DNA from: RGIG3077 sp964490175
GTDB taxonomy: Bacteria > Bacillota > Clostridia > Oscillospirales > Ruminococcaceae
Assembly (NCBI GenBank): GCA_964490175.1
Contig: CAZBAI010000012.1
Location: forward strand, 1-54,051
Length of the DNA: 54,051 bases
Direction: 5' to 3'
Part shown: positions 24,044 through 31,871 of the stretch, in pieces
How the letters are laid out: each line of letters begins with the position of its first letter
How positions within the stretch are numbered: position 1 is the stretch's first letter
Position numbers and translations under genes: made by a program
The notes under the pieces: model-generated
The model's input: the letters and a program-made list of their open reading frames with translations, nothing else
The model's database searches: none
Told to the model about the DNA's origin: nothing

Positions 24044-26419
24044 ATGATTGAATTTGAGCATTATACAAAAAAGGCGGCGTCGGCAATTAAATCGGCAATC
24101 GAAACGGCAGGCGATATGGGGCACACCTATGTCGGCAGTGAACATTTGCTTTTGGCGCTTTTGAGCGAAAACGGCTGTGTGGCTTGCGCTGTTTTGAAGA
24201 TGAACGGTATAAAAGAATCGCAATTGCGGCAGAAGATTGATTTTCTGGTTGGCAGCGGCAACAATGTAAAGCTCGGTGAAGAATGTTTAACCCCCGCACT
24301 GCGGCGTATTTTAAAGTCGGCAATTTCAATTTCGGCGCATAGCAATCACACCCTTGCGGGAACAGAACAGCTTTTGGCGGCAATTGCAAAAGATGATTCG
24401 TGCAGCGCTTCATCGCTGATAAAACAGCTTGGCGGTAATTTGAATAAAATTTTGGACGATTGCGACTGCGCCTGCAATGATGTATCTAACGGCAGATATT
24501 CGCCGATAACCGAAATTGAGCCGAAGCTGATACCCAATCTCACAAAATATTCACGTAATTTAACCCGGTGTGCCGTGCAAAAGCCCATTGACCCGGTTTT
24601 GTGCCGTGAAAAAGAAATTGCACGTATGATACGCATACTTTCACGTAAAAACAAAAATAATCCTTGCCTTATCGGTGAAGCGGGGGTTGGCAAAACGGCA
24701 ATTGTCGAAGGGCTGTCCGCACTGATAATCAGCGGCGATGTGCCCGATATAATCAAGGAAAAACGTATTTACGCACTCGATTTGCCATCAATGCTTGCAG
24801 GTGCAAAATACCGAGGGGATTTTGAAGAACGTCTTAAGGCTTGTATTGACGAGGCAACAAAGGTAGATAATATAATTTTGTTTATTGATGAATTGCACAC
24901 CGTTGTCGGTGCGGGTGCCGCCGAGGGCGCAATCGATGCGGCAAACATTTTAAAACCACAGCTTGCCCGTGGCGAATTACAGCTGATAGGCGCTACAACG
25001 CTTGAAGAATACCGTTGCCATATTGAAAAGGATTCGGCGCTTGAAAGACGTTTTCAGCCGATATTCGTCGAAGAACCCTCCGAAGAACAAACCGAGCGCA
25101 TTCTTTGCGGACTTCGCCGAAGCTATGAAAAATATCATAATGTGAAAATCACAAACGAAGCGATTCATGCGGCTGTATATTGCTCAAATCGATATATTCA
25201 CGACCGCTTTTTGCCCGATAAGGCAATCGATATTATAGATGAAGCGTGCTCGGGTGCGAGCATTTCGGCACAGCAGGTTCAAAGCGTTGCAAAGCATATC
25301 GACGAAGCTTCTTCGCTTGAAGAACTTCAGGAACTTTCAAAACAATATTTAAAGAAAAAACGTCCGACAAAACAGGGGATATTGCCAAACGAAAAGGCAA
25401 TTGTCGATGCCGCCGAAGTTTTTTCGGTAATTTCGCTTTGGACTAAAATCCCGGTTGAAACTTTGGGCTGTGAGGAAAGCGAGCGCCTATTAGGGCTTGA
25501 AAAAAAGCTAAAAGAACGTGTAATCGGTCAAAACAATGCCATAAAGGGCGTTTGCGACGCCATAAAGCGAAACCGTGTCGGATTGAAAGAGGCAGAACGC
25601 CCTATCGGATCGTTTATATTTTTAGGACCGACAGGTGTGGGAAAAACCGAGCTTTGCAAGGCGCTTAGTGAAATTTTGTTTGATTCGCCGAATTGTATGA
25701 TACGTTTTGATATGTCGGAATTTATGGAAAAGCATTCGGTTTCAAGACTTATCGGAGCGCCTCCGGGTTATGTCGGCTTTGAAGAGGCGGGTCAACTGAC
25801 CGAAAGGGTACGGCGCAATCCTTACAGCGTTGTTCTTTTTGATGAAATAGAAAAGGCACATCCCGATATTTTGAACATTCTGCTTCAAATTATCGATGAG
25901 GGAACATTAACCGACTCGCACGGAAGAACAACCGATTTCAAAAACTGCGTGATTATTCTTACTTCAAATATCGGAGCGGAGCATTTTACAAAAATGCAGT
26001 GTCTCGGATTTTCACAATCGCAGTCACAATCGCAAACGGTAAAAGAAAGAGTGCTTGACGAAGTGAAAAAAACGCTGAAAGTCGAACTGATAAACAGGCT
26101 GGATGCAATTGTCGTTTTTGAAAAATTAGGCAAGACGCAGCTGCACGATATTGCCGAGAGATTGCTTTGCGGTTTGCAAAAACGTGCCGAAAATATAGGG
26201 ATTAGTTTAAGCTTTTCCGACAAGGCAATCGAATATATCGCAAACGCACCCGAAACCGATATTTACGGTGCAAGACCGCTTAGGCGGCGTATATCGATGA
26301 ACGCCGAAAGCCTTATATCGCAAAAAATTCTTGAGGGTGAAATGAAAAGCGGCGATTGCGCCGTGATTGATGTTTGTGATGAAAAGCTGACGATTTCGGT
26401 AGCCGAGCATGCAAAATAA
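24044..26419 (+). CDS. clpC: Clp ATPase, ClpC-like
   Basis: AAA+ unfoldase that feeds proteins to ClpP. The N-terminal double Clp repeat (~1-145) is followed by AAA-1 with Walker A GEAGVGKT and Walker B ILFIDELHT, then a short middle segment where ClpC/ClpB carry a coiled coil, then AAA-2 with GPTGVGKTELC, VVLFDEIEKAH, and a small C-terminal D2 domain. The preferred start is ATG 24044 behind GGGAGG; an earlier ATG at 24026 lacks a site. 791 residues. The ctsR-mcsA-mcsB partners usual in Firmicutes are not adjacent, so its regulation differs. Confidence 0.88.
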   Translation: MIEFEHYTKKAASAIKSAIETAGDMGHTYVGSEHLLLALLSENGCVACAVLKMNGIKESQLRQKIDFLVGSGNNVKLGEECLTPALRRILKSAISISAHSNHTLAGTEQLLAAIAKDDSCSASSLIKQLGGNLNKILDDCDCACNDVSNGRYSPITEIEPKLIPNLTKYSRNLTRCAVQKPIDPVLCREKEIARMIRILSRKNKNNPCLIGEAGVGKTAIVEGLSALIISGDVPDIIKEKRIYALDLPSMLAGAKYRGDFEERLKACIDEATKVDNIILFIDELHTVVGAGAAEGAIDAANILKPQLARGELQLIGATTLEEYRCHIEKDSALERRFQPIFVEEPSEEQTERILCGLRRSYEKYHNVKITNEAIHAAVYCSNRYIHDRFLPDKAIDIIDEACSGASISAQQVQSVAKHIDEASSLEELQELSKQYLKKKRPTKQGILPNEKAIVDAAEVFSVISLWTKIPVETLGCEESERLLGLEKKLKERVIGQNNAIKGVCDAIKRNRVGLKEAERPIGSFIFLGPTGVGKTELCKALSEILFDSPNCMIRFDMSEFMEKHSVSRLIGAPPGYVGFEEAGQLTERVRRNPYSVVLFDEIEKAHPDILNILLQIIDEGTLTDSHGRTTDFKNCVIILTSNIGAEHFTKMQCLGFSQSQSQSQTVKERVLDEVKKTLKVELINRLDAIVVFEKLGKTQLHDIAERLLCGLQKRAENIGISLSFSDKAIEYIANAPETDIYGARPLRRRISMNAESLISQKILEGEMKSGDCAVIDVCDEKLTISVAEHAK

Positions 26420-26420
26420 A

Positions 26421-26457
26421 AAAACACGGTACAGCCGAAAAAAACGGTTGTACCGTG
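26421..26457 (-). terminator. Terminator of the DtxR-type gene
   Basis: A 13-base stem with one G-T pair (26425-26437 with 26445-26457). On the minus strand it is followed by a long T-tract (TTTTTTTATTTT). The plus strand has only a weak tail, so termination of clpC here is less certain. Confidence 0.8.
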
Positions 26458-26475
26458 GTGTAAAATTTTGCAAAA

Positions 26476-26841
26476 TTAAAGGGTTGACGCGTATTTTTTG
26501 ATTGCATCAAAGGTTTTGTCACTTATAACGTGCTCAATCCTGCAAGCGTCATCAGAAGCGGTTTTTTCGTCGATTCCAAGCGAAATAAGGACTTTTGACA
26601 GAATTGTGTGCCTTTCAAAAATTTTTTTTGCAAGCTCACTGCCGGCGTCTGTCAGCTCAATATATCCCTTTTGGTCGATGACGATATAGCCGCCGTCTTT
26701 TAAAATGCCGACTGCACGGCTGACGCTCGGCTTCGAGTAGCCCATGTGTTCACTTATATCAATTGAGCGAACACTGCCTGTTCGTTTTTTTAAAACGTAA
26801 ATGGTTTCAAGATACATCTCTCCCGATTCCTGCAAAGCCAT
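26476..26841 (-). CDS. DtxR/MntR-family metal-dependent repressor
   Basis: A 121-residue winged-helix repressor with a dimerisation/metal domain and no C-terminal SH3-like domain. The recognition helix region is YSKPSVSRAVGILKDGG. Aligning the ends by eye with characterised members, the metal ligands read M9, C100, E103 and H104 (GEMYLE; CRIEH). That is the pattern of the iron-responsive DtxR primary site, where Bacillus MntR has Asp and Glu instead of Met and Cys. H78 (FERHTIL) is also conserved. I infer iron rather than manganese sensing. GAGGCG precedes the ATG. No metal transporter gene is adjacent. Confidence 0.87.
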   Translation of the reverse strand: MALQESGEMYLETIYVLKKRTGSVRSIDISEHMGYSKPSVSRAVGILKDGGYIVIDQKGYIELTDAGSELAKKIFERHTILSKVLISLGIDEKTASDDACRIEHVISDKTFDAIKKYASTL

Positions 26842-26965
26842 TTTAACGCCTCACTTTCCGATGCAAAAAATATATACTGCATATACTATACCATATTTCG
26901 TTATTTTTTTCAAGAGAAAATATGAATTTTTTTAAAATTAAAAATTTTCGCCGTATTAAATGCTC

Positions 26966-26994
26966 TTGACAAGCTTTGATATATGGGATATAAT
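26966..26994 (+). promoter_or_regulatory. Full-consensus promoter for the PLP enzyme gene
   Basis: TTGACA (26966-26971), exactly 17 bases, TATAAT (26989-26994): a perfect match at both boxes. Start of transcription is expected near 27001. Confidence 0.88.
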
Positions 26995-27000
26995 TTAAAA

Positions 27001-27052
27001 AGCCGAAAACGGCTCTAATCGGATTTTCATTTGTGAAGTCCGTTTTCTTTTT
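27001..27052 (+). promoter_or_regulatory. Possible transcription attenuator leader
   Basis: Right after the promoter there is a hairpin, agccg-AAAA-cggct (27001-27014). An 8-base stem (27020-27027 with 27035-27042) followed by TTTTCTTTTT (27043-27052) has the form of an intrinsic terminator. gaaaacgg (27005-27012) is perfectly complementary to ccgttttc (27040-27047), so an alternative pairing would break the terminator. The controlling ligand or protein is unknown. Confidence 0.5.
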
Positions 27053-27083
27053 GTTGATTTAAGTTGCATAACGGAGGCAAAAT

Positions 27084-28349
27084 ATGGACGGTATATTTGA
27101 TTTTCCGCAGATCTTGCTTGATTTGGCTGACCAAGCGGAAAAAAACGCAAGGTCTGAATTTGAAAGAGCGGATAAGATTCTGGAAGTTTGCACAAAACGT
27201 GTGCTGCAATCATTTGTGAAAAACCGTGTGAGCGAAGCTTGCCTTGGCTTAAGCACGGGCTACGGCTACGGTGATATGGGCAGAGATGTTATAGACAGCG
27301 TTTTTGCCGATGCGTTTGAATGTGAAGACGCTTTAGTGCGCCACAATTTCGTTTCGGGAACACATTCGCTCTCAACGGCGCTTTTCGGAGTTTTGCGTCC
27401 CGGTGATATTATGGTTTCGGTAACGGGCGAACCGTATGATACTTTAGGCGAGGTTATCGGAATCAGGGGCAGAGCAGGGGACGGCTCTTTGAAAGATTTT
27501 GGCGTGAAATACCGTCAAATCGAGCTTTTGCCCGACGGTTCTCTTGATATTGAGGCGATAAAAAATGCCGCAAAAACGGCAAAAATGATATATATACAGC
27601 GCTCAAGAGGGTATTCGCTTCGCAAATCGATTTCCTGTGAGGAAATAAAAGAAGCCGTTTGCGCAGTAAAATCTGTCAACAGCAATGCTATCGTTATGGT
27701 TGATAATTGCTACGGCGAATTTGTGCAAGAGCATGAGCCGACTTTTTACGGTGCCGACCTTATGGCAGGCAGCCTGATAAAAAACGCAGGCGGCGGAATT
27801 GCAAAAACCGGCGGCTATATTGCAGGCAGAAAAGACCTTGTCGAGCTTTGTTCATACAGGCTTACCTGCGTTGGAATGGGCAAAGAGGTCGGCTGCACCC
27901 TCGGTGAAAACCGTGAAATGCTTCTCGGATTCTTCTACGCTCCTCAAACTGTCGCAAATGCAGTCAAATCGGCAAGCTTTGCTTTCCACCTGTTCACGCT
28001 TGCAGGCTATGAATGCATTCCCGATTCAAGCGAAATCAGAAGCGACATTATCACAGCGGTAAAGCTCGGTGATTCCGAACGCTTGTGCGCTTTTTGCAAG
28101 GGAATACAGCTCGGCTCACCCGTTGACAGCTTTGTCACCCCCGAACCGTGGGATATGCCCGGATATGACAGCAAGGTGATAATGGCGGCGGGTACGTTTA
28201 CAGGCGGCGCTTCTATCGAGCTTTCAGCCGATGCGCCCTTGCGTGAGCCGTTTGCTGTGTGGATGCAGGGCGGCTTGACTTATCATAGCGCCAAATTCGG
28301 TATTATGAATGCGGCAAATGAAGTCTTGAAATTAACAAATGGTAAATAA
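27084..28349 (+). CDS. PLP enzyme of the methionine gamma-lyase / aluminium-resistance family
   Basis: A 421-residue fold-type I pyridoxal-phosphate protein. SGTHSLSTALFGVLRPGD binds the cofactor phosphate, D207 (VMVDNCYGEF) would pair with the ring nitrogen, and K233 (GSLIKNAGGGIA) is the likely Schiff-base lysine. Sequence layout fits the Firmicute family named methionine gamma-lyase-like or aluminium resistance (YnbB type); true substrates of that family are poorly established. GGAGG precedes the ATG. It is a single-gene unit with a consensus promoter and a possible attenuator ahead, suggesting inducible use. Confidence 0.87.
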   Translation: MDGIFDFPQILLDLADQAEKNARSEFERADKILEVCTKRVLQSFVKNRVSEACLGLSTGYGYGDMGRDVIDSVFADAFECEDALVRHNFVSGTHSLSTALFGVLRPGDIMVSVTGEPYDTLGEVIGIRGRAGDGSLKDFGVKYRQIELLPDGSLDIEAIKNAAKTAKMIYIQRSRGYSLRKSISCEEIKEAVCAVKSVNSNAIVMVDNCYGEFVQEHEPTFYGADLMAGSLIKNAGGGIAKTGGYIAGRKDLVELCSYRLTCVGMGKEVGCTLGENREMLLGFFYAPQTVANAVKSASFAFHLFTLAGYECIPDSSEIRSDIITAVKLGDSERLCAFCKGIQLGSPVDSFVTPEPWDMPGYDSKVIMAAGTFTGGASIELSADAPLREPFAVWMQGGLTYHSAKFGIMNAANEVLKLTNGK

Positions 28350-28364
28350 TATGTTAAAATACAT

Positions 28365-28396
28365 AAAGCCTCTTGAAATTTGATTTGAGAGGCTTT
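28365..28396 (+). terminator. Hairpin terminator overlapping the htpG promoter
   Basis: A 9-base perfect stem aaagcctct (28365-28373) with agaggcttt (28388-28396), 14-base loop, weak downstream T-run. The same bases contain the htpG -35 and abut its -10, so two signals share one sequence. Confidence 0.65.
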
Positions 28397-28401
28397 ATAC
28401 T
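28373..28401 (+). promoter_or_regulatory. htpG promoter
   Basis: TTGAAA (28373-28378), 17 bases, TATACT (28396-28401). The start would fall within the CIRCE element just downstream. Confidence 0.8.
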
Positions 28402-28405
28402 ATAT

Positions 28406-28432
28406 TTAGCACTCAACGTCAGAGAGTGCTAA
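28406..28432. promoter_or_regulatory. CIRCE element (HrcA operator)
   Basis: TTAGCACTC (28406-28414), nine bases, GAGTGCTAA (28424-28432): a perfect CIRCE inverted repeat. It lies at the htpG transcription start, where HrcA would block the promoter under non-stress conditions. Confidence 0.97.
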
Positions 28433-28450
28433 ATGCAAGGAGGACAAAAA

Positions 28451-30328
28451 ATGGAAAAGAAAGAATTTAAAGCCGAATCCAAGCGTTTGCTTGATTTGAT
28501 GATCAACTCGATTTACACAAATAAAGAGATTTTTTTGCGTGAGCTTATTTCCAACGCAAGCGATGCTATCGACAAGCTGTATTTTATTTCGCTCACCGAC
28601 GAAAATGTCGGTTTAAACAGAGATGATTTTGCGATAAATATTGAAATTGATAAGGAAAACGGTATTCTCAAAATTTCCGATAACGGTATCGGAATGACCA
28701 AGGAGGAGCTTGAAAACAATCTCGGAACAATCGCAAAAAGCGGTTCTTTGAATTTCAAGGAGAATAACGAGCTTGATGAAAATATAGATATTATCGGTCA
28801 GTTTGGCGTAGGCTTTTACTCGGCGTTTATGGTTGCCGACAGCGTTACCGTAAAAAGTCGTTCTTATAATGCCGATTGTGCGTATATGTGGCAATCGCAA
28901 GGGGCAGACGGATACACTATCGAGCCGTGCGAAAAGGAAAATGCCGGCACCGAAATTATTCTCAACATCAAAAAAGATACCGAAGAGGGCGAATACAGCA
29001 AATTCCTTGAACAGTTCTTCATTCAGGATATCGTCAAAAAATATTCGGATTATATCAGATACCCCATAAAGATGGATAAAGTGATTTCAAAGCAAAAGGA
29101 AGACAGCGACGAGCTTGAACAACACGTCGAAAATGTCACTTTAAACAGCATGATCCCTATCTGGAGAAAGAATAAATCCGAGGTTACGGATAAAGAATAT
29201 AACGATTTTTATCGTGATAAATTTTTTGATTATTCCGAGCCGCTTGCCCATATTCACATGAAGAGCGAGGGTGCGGCGACCTTTAATGCGGTTTTGTATA
29301 TTCCCTCAAAAGCGCCTTATGATTTTTATTCAAAGCAGTATGAAAAGGGCTTGAAGCTGTTTTCAAGCGGCGTTATGATAATGGATAAATGCGCCGACCT
29401 TTTGCCGGATTATTTCAGCTTTATTAAGGGCGTTGTTGACAGTGAAGATCTTTCGCTGAACATTTCCAGAGAGATTTTGCAGCAAGACCGTCAGCTGAAA
29501 ATTATCGCAAGGGGAATTGAACGTGCCGTTAAAAACGAGCTGAAAAAAATGCTTGAAAACGACAGGGAAAAATATGAGGAGTTTTTCAAGGCGTTCGGCT
29601 TGCAGCTGAAATACGGAATTTATCAAAGCTTTGGACAAAATGCCGACGCAGTTAAGGATTTGCTCTTGTTTGATTCTTCGTTTGAGGGCAAAAAGGTTAC
29701 TCTTGCCGAATATGTATCACGCATGAAGGAAGAACAAAAGTACATTTACTACGCTACCGGCGCAAATGCCGCCCAAATCGAGAATCTGCCTCAAACCGAA
29801 ATGCTTCGTGAAAAGGGCTTTGAAATTTTGTATTTCACCGATGATGTTGACGAATTTGCCGTGAAGATGATGAACACGTATTCCGAAAAGGAATTTCGCA
29901 GTGTTTCATCGGGCGATATCGACTCAAGTGATGAAGAATCCGCCGAGATTAAAAATATGAACGAAATGAATGCGCAAATGCTTGATTTTGTTAAGGAATC
30001 GCTTGGCGGCAACGTTGCAAAGGTTTGCATTTCACAGCGCCTTAAAACCCATCCCGTTTGTCTGACAACCGACGGCGACCTTTCGCTTGAAATGGAAAAG
30101 GTGCTTAATTCAATGCCGAATGTCAGCGAAAAGGTCAAGGCACAGCGTGTGCTTGAAATCAATGCTTCGCACCCTGTTTTTGCAGCAATGTCAAGACTTT
30201 ATGAAAGCGACAAGGACAAGCTGAAAAAATATGCCGAGCTGTTGTACAATCAGGCACTTCTTATCGAGGGGATGCAGATTGAGGATCCGACGGCGTTCTC
30301 CGAGCTGATTTGCGAATTGATGGTGTGA
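28451..30328 (+). CDS. htpG: Molecular chaperone HtpG (Hsp90)
   Basis: ATP-dependent cytosolic chaperone. The N-terminal GHKL ATPase domain has ELISNASDAIDKL, DNGIGM and GQFGVGFYSAF; the middle domain carries LSLNISREILQQD; the C-terminal dimerisation domain follows. The start is ATG 28451 behind AAGGAGG (625 residues); an ATG at 28433 directly abuts CIRCE and has no ribosome site. Control by HrcA is indicated by the CIRCE element. In Bacillus subtilis htpG is not in the CIRCE class, so regulation here differs from that model. No hrcA-grpE-dnaK genes lie in the window. Confidence 0.96.
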   Translation: MEKKEFKAESKRLLDLMINSIYTNKEIFLRELISNASDAIDKLYFISLTDENVGLNRDDFAINIEIDKENGILKISDNGIGMTKEELENNLGTIAKSGSLNFKENNELDENIDIIGQFGVGFYSAFMVADSVTVKSRSYNADCAYMWQSQGADGYTIEPCEKENAGTEIILNIKKDTEEGEYSKFLEQFFIQDIVKKYSDYIRYPIKMDKVISKQKEDSDELEQHVENVTLNSMIPIWRKNKSEVTDKEYNDFYRDKFFDYSEPLAHIHMKSEGAATFNAVLYIPSKAPYDFYSKQYEKGLKLFSSGVMIMDKCADLLPDYFSFIKGVVDSEDLSLNISREILQQDRQLKIIARGIERAVKNELKKMLENDREKYEEFFKAFGLQLKYGIYQSFGQNADAVKDLLLFDSSFEGKKVTLAEYVSRMKEEQKYIYYATGANAAQIENLPQTEMLREKGFEILYFTDDVDEFAVKMMNTYSEKEFRSVSSGDIDSSDEESAEIKNMNEMNAQMLDFVKESLGGNVAKVCISQRLKTHPVCLTTDGDLSLEMEKVLNSMPNVSEKVKAQRVLEINASHPVFAAMSRLYESDKDKLKKYAELLYNQALLIEGMQIEDPTAFSELICELMV

Positions 30329-30339
30329 CATTTCCAAAG

Positions 30340-30378
30340 AACCCCCAAACCCTTGATTTATAAGGGTTTAGGGGTTTT
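30340..30378 (+). terminator. htpG terminator
   Basis: A 15-base stem with one mismatch (30340-30354 with 30362-30376), 7-base loop, ending in TTTTATT. Confidence 0.88.
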
Positions 30379-30474
30379 ATTGTTCTCAAAGCAATAAATT
30401 TAGCAATGAGAATGAGCCTGCGTATCCTTAATACATCAGTACTATCGAACGGGAACCGACTGCTTGCTTTGCAA

Positions 30475-30506
30475 GAAAAATCCCCCACCTTTTTAGGCGG
30501 AGGGAT
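30475..30506 (-). terminator. Terminator of the ROK-like regulator gene
   Basis: On the minus strand a ~10-base stem with one bulge and G-T pairs (atccctccgcc with ggtgggggat) is followed by TTTTTC. A second small hairpin (cttgc-ttt-gcaag, 30463-30475) follows. The stretch 30379-30462 shows no gene. Confidence 0.7.
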
Positions 30507-30517
30507 GATGTCAGAGA

Positions 30518-31711
30518 TTAAATTTTGAGGTCAAGACCGCCGCTTTCGATAAAAAATTCTCTCAAAGCTATTGCACAACCGCCGAGGAATGAATAGCTAT
30601 CGTTGATTCTGCTGCGTGATATTACCGAAGCGGCATTGCTTGCCGGAAAGTTGATCTCAATGTATTTTAGCAAATAAACATAGTCAAAGTCGGAAAAGTG
30701 AAACTTGTGCAGGATGATTTTCTGCACATTTTTTGTTTGCAGAAGATTATACAGAAACACGGCAAACATTTGAACGCATTCATTCTTAATATCAATCGCT
30801 TTTTGAACATTGTCCGAACCGTAGCCCTGCATAATCATTTCAATAATTTCGGAGTTTAATTCAGGGCACTGCTCGGCAATTTTTTTTCGCACCGCATCAT
30901 GTGAGATTTCGGTTGCAAGCGAACCTTGAATGCTTTCATTTGACTTTCTTCCGTTGAAATTTATAATGTAATTATCAAGGCAAGTCCAATTTATATTTGT
31001 GTTGTCAGAGCTGTCGGATTCTGAAAATTCCAGCATGCCGAAGCTTTCGGAGCATTGCAAAAATACAGCGGAATGAATAGGCGATTCGCTGCGGTTACTC
31101 GGAAAATATATATTTGCAAGGGCAAGTGTGAGATTTGCGTTTTCAACACAAACCGGCAAATGTATTTTTTCATACAAAGCCTGCGCTATTATGTCTTGGC
31201 AGTTTTGAGCGTCAATGCCGATAGAGCGTGCAAAGCCGCTGTCGCACCCCACGCCGATTCCGATGATTTTGTCATGCTCCAGATAGTTGCTTTTAAGTAA
31301 ATTATCAAAGCAGTTTTTGACATAATTTACAAATCCGTCAATTGATAAATCAATTTCGTTCAACTTTATGTTGACCTTGTCAAGAGAATCGCCGCAAAGA
31401 GTTGAAAAACCCATACTGATACAGTCAGCGGTAGCGAAAATTCCAAAAGCAAATTTATAATTTGCGTTGATATCAACGAGTATTTTTCTGCGTCCTTGTG
31501 ATGTTTTGTTATCACGAAGTTTTGAACCGATTTCCGAAACCAGACCTTCGGCGATAAAGTCATCAATAATAATCGAAATTGCGGCTTTGGTAAGACCAAG
31601 ACGTGTGGCAATTTCAATTCTTGAAATAGGACCCTCATTCTTTATTACTTTGAGCACCTTTGCCCGTGTTATTTTTTTAATCGGAATTTGCTCAGTTCCT
31701 ATTTTTTTCAT
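30518..31711 (-). CDS. ROK-family transcriptional regulator with degenerate sugar-kinase domain
   Basis: A 397-residue regulator. The N-terminal winged helix (~15-65: SRIEIATRLGLTKAAISIIIDD) matches NagC/XylR-type repressors. The rest follows the ROK fold (GIGVGCDSGF; PVCVENANLTLALA; SFLGGCAIALREFF at the end). The ATP-binding DxGGT is replaced by FGIFATADC, the GTGIGAG turn is missing, and the Cys-rich zinc motif normal in ROK proteins is absent. It may therefore sense its ligand differently or not bind sugar. It follows the LacI-type gene on the same strand after 160 bases with its own promoter. Confidence 0.82.
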   Translation of the reverse strand: MKKIGTEQIPIKKITRAKVLKVIKNEGPISRIEIATRLGLTKAAISIIIDDFIAEGLVSEIGSKLRDNKTSQGRRKILVDINANYKFAFGIFATADCISMGFSTLCGDSLDKVNIKLNEIDLSIDGFVNYVKNCFDNLLKSNYLEHDKIIGIGVGCDSGFARSIGIDAQNCQDIIAQALYEKIHLPVCVENANLTLALANIYFPSNRSESPIHSAVFLQCSESFGMLEFSESDSSDNTNINWTCLDNYIINFNGRKSNESIQGSLATEISHDAVRKKIAEQCPELNSEIIEMIMQGYGSDNVQKAIDIKNECVQMFAVFLYNLLQTKNVQKIILHKFHFSDFDYVYLLKYIEINFPASNAASVISRSRINDSYSFLGGCAIALREFFIESGGLDLKI

Positions 31712-31736
31712 TATTTACACCACATTATGTATTTTT

Positions 31737-31768
31737 TTTGATGAGTTTGCGTTCATTATAACATCAAA
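31737..31768 (-). promoter_or_regulatory. ROK-like gene promoter within an inverted repeat
   Basis: Minus-strand extended -10, TG-T-TATAAT (TATAAT at 31760-31755), with a weak -35 (TTACGC). The arms TTTGATG (31737-31743) and CATCAAA (31762-31768), 18 bases apart, enclose it and could be an operator for this regulator or its neighbour. Confidence 0.5.
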
Positions 31769-31871
31769 TTGATAAAAGCGTAAAAAATATTGGTGAACAA
31801 ATAATAAATTTTAAATAAGTTATCGGTTTTGACATTTTTCTTACAGAAAAAAAGTTAAACTGAAATTAAGC

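Noticed and set aside
30379..30506. Remnant of an IS200/IS605-type element end after htpG
   Set aside because: The G+C-rich hairpin is explained as the terminator of the ROK-like gene; there is no transposase fragment or flanking duplication.
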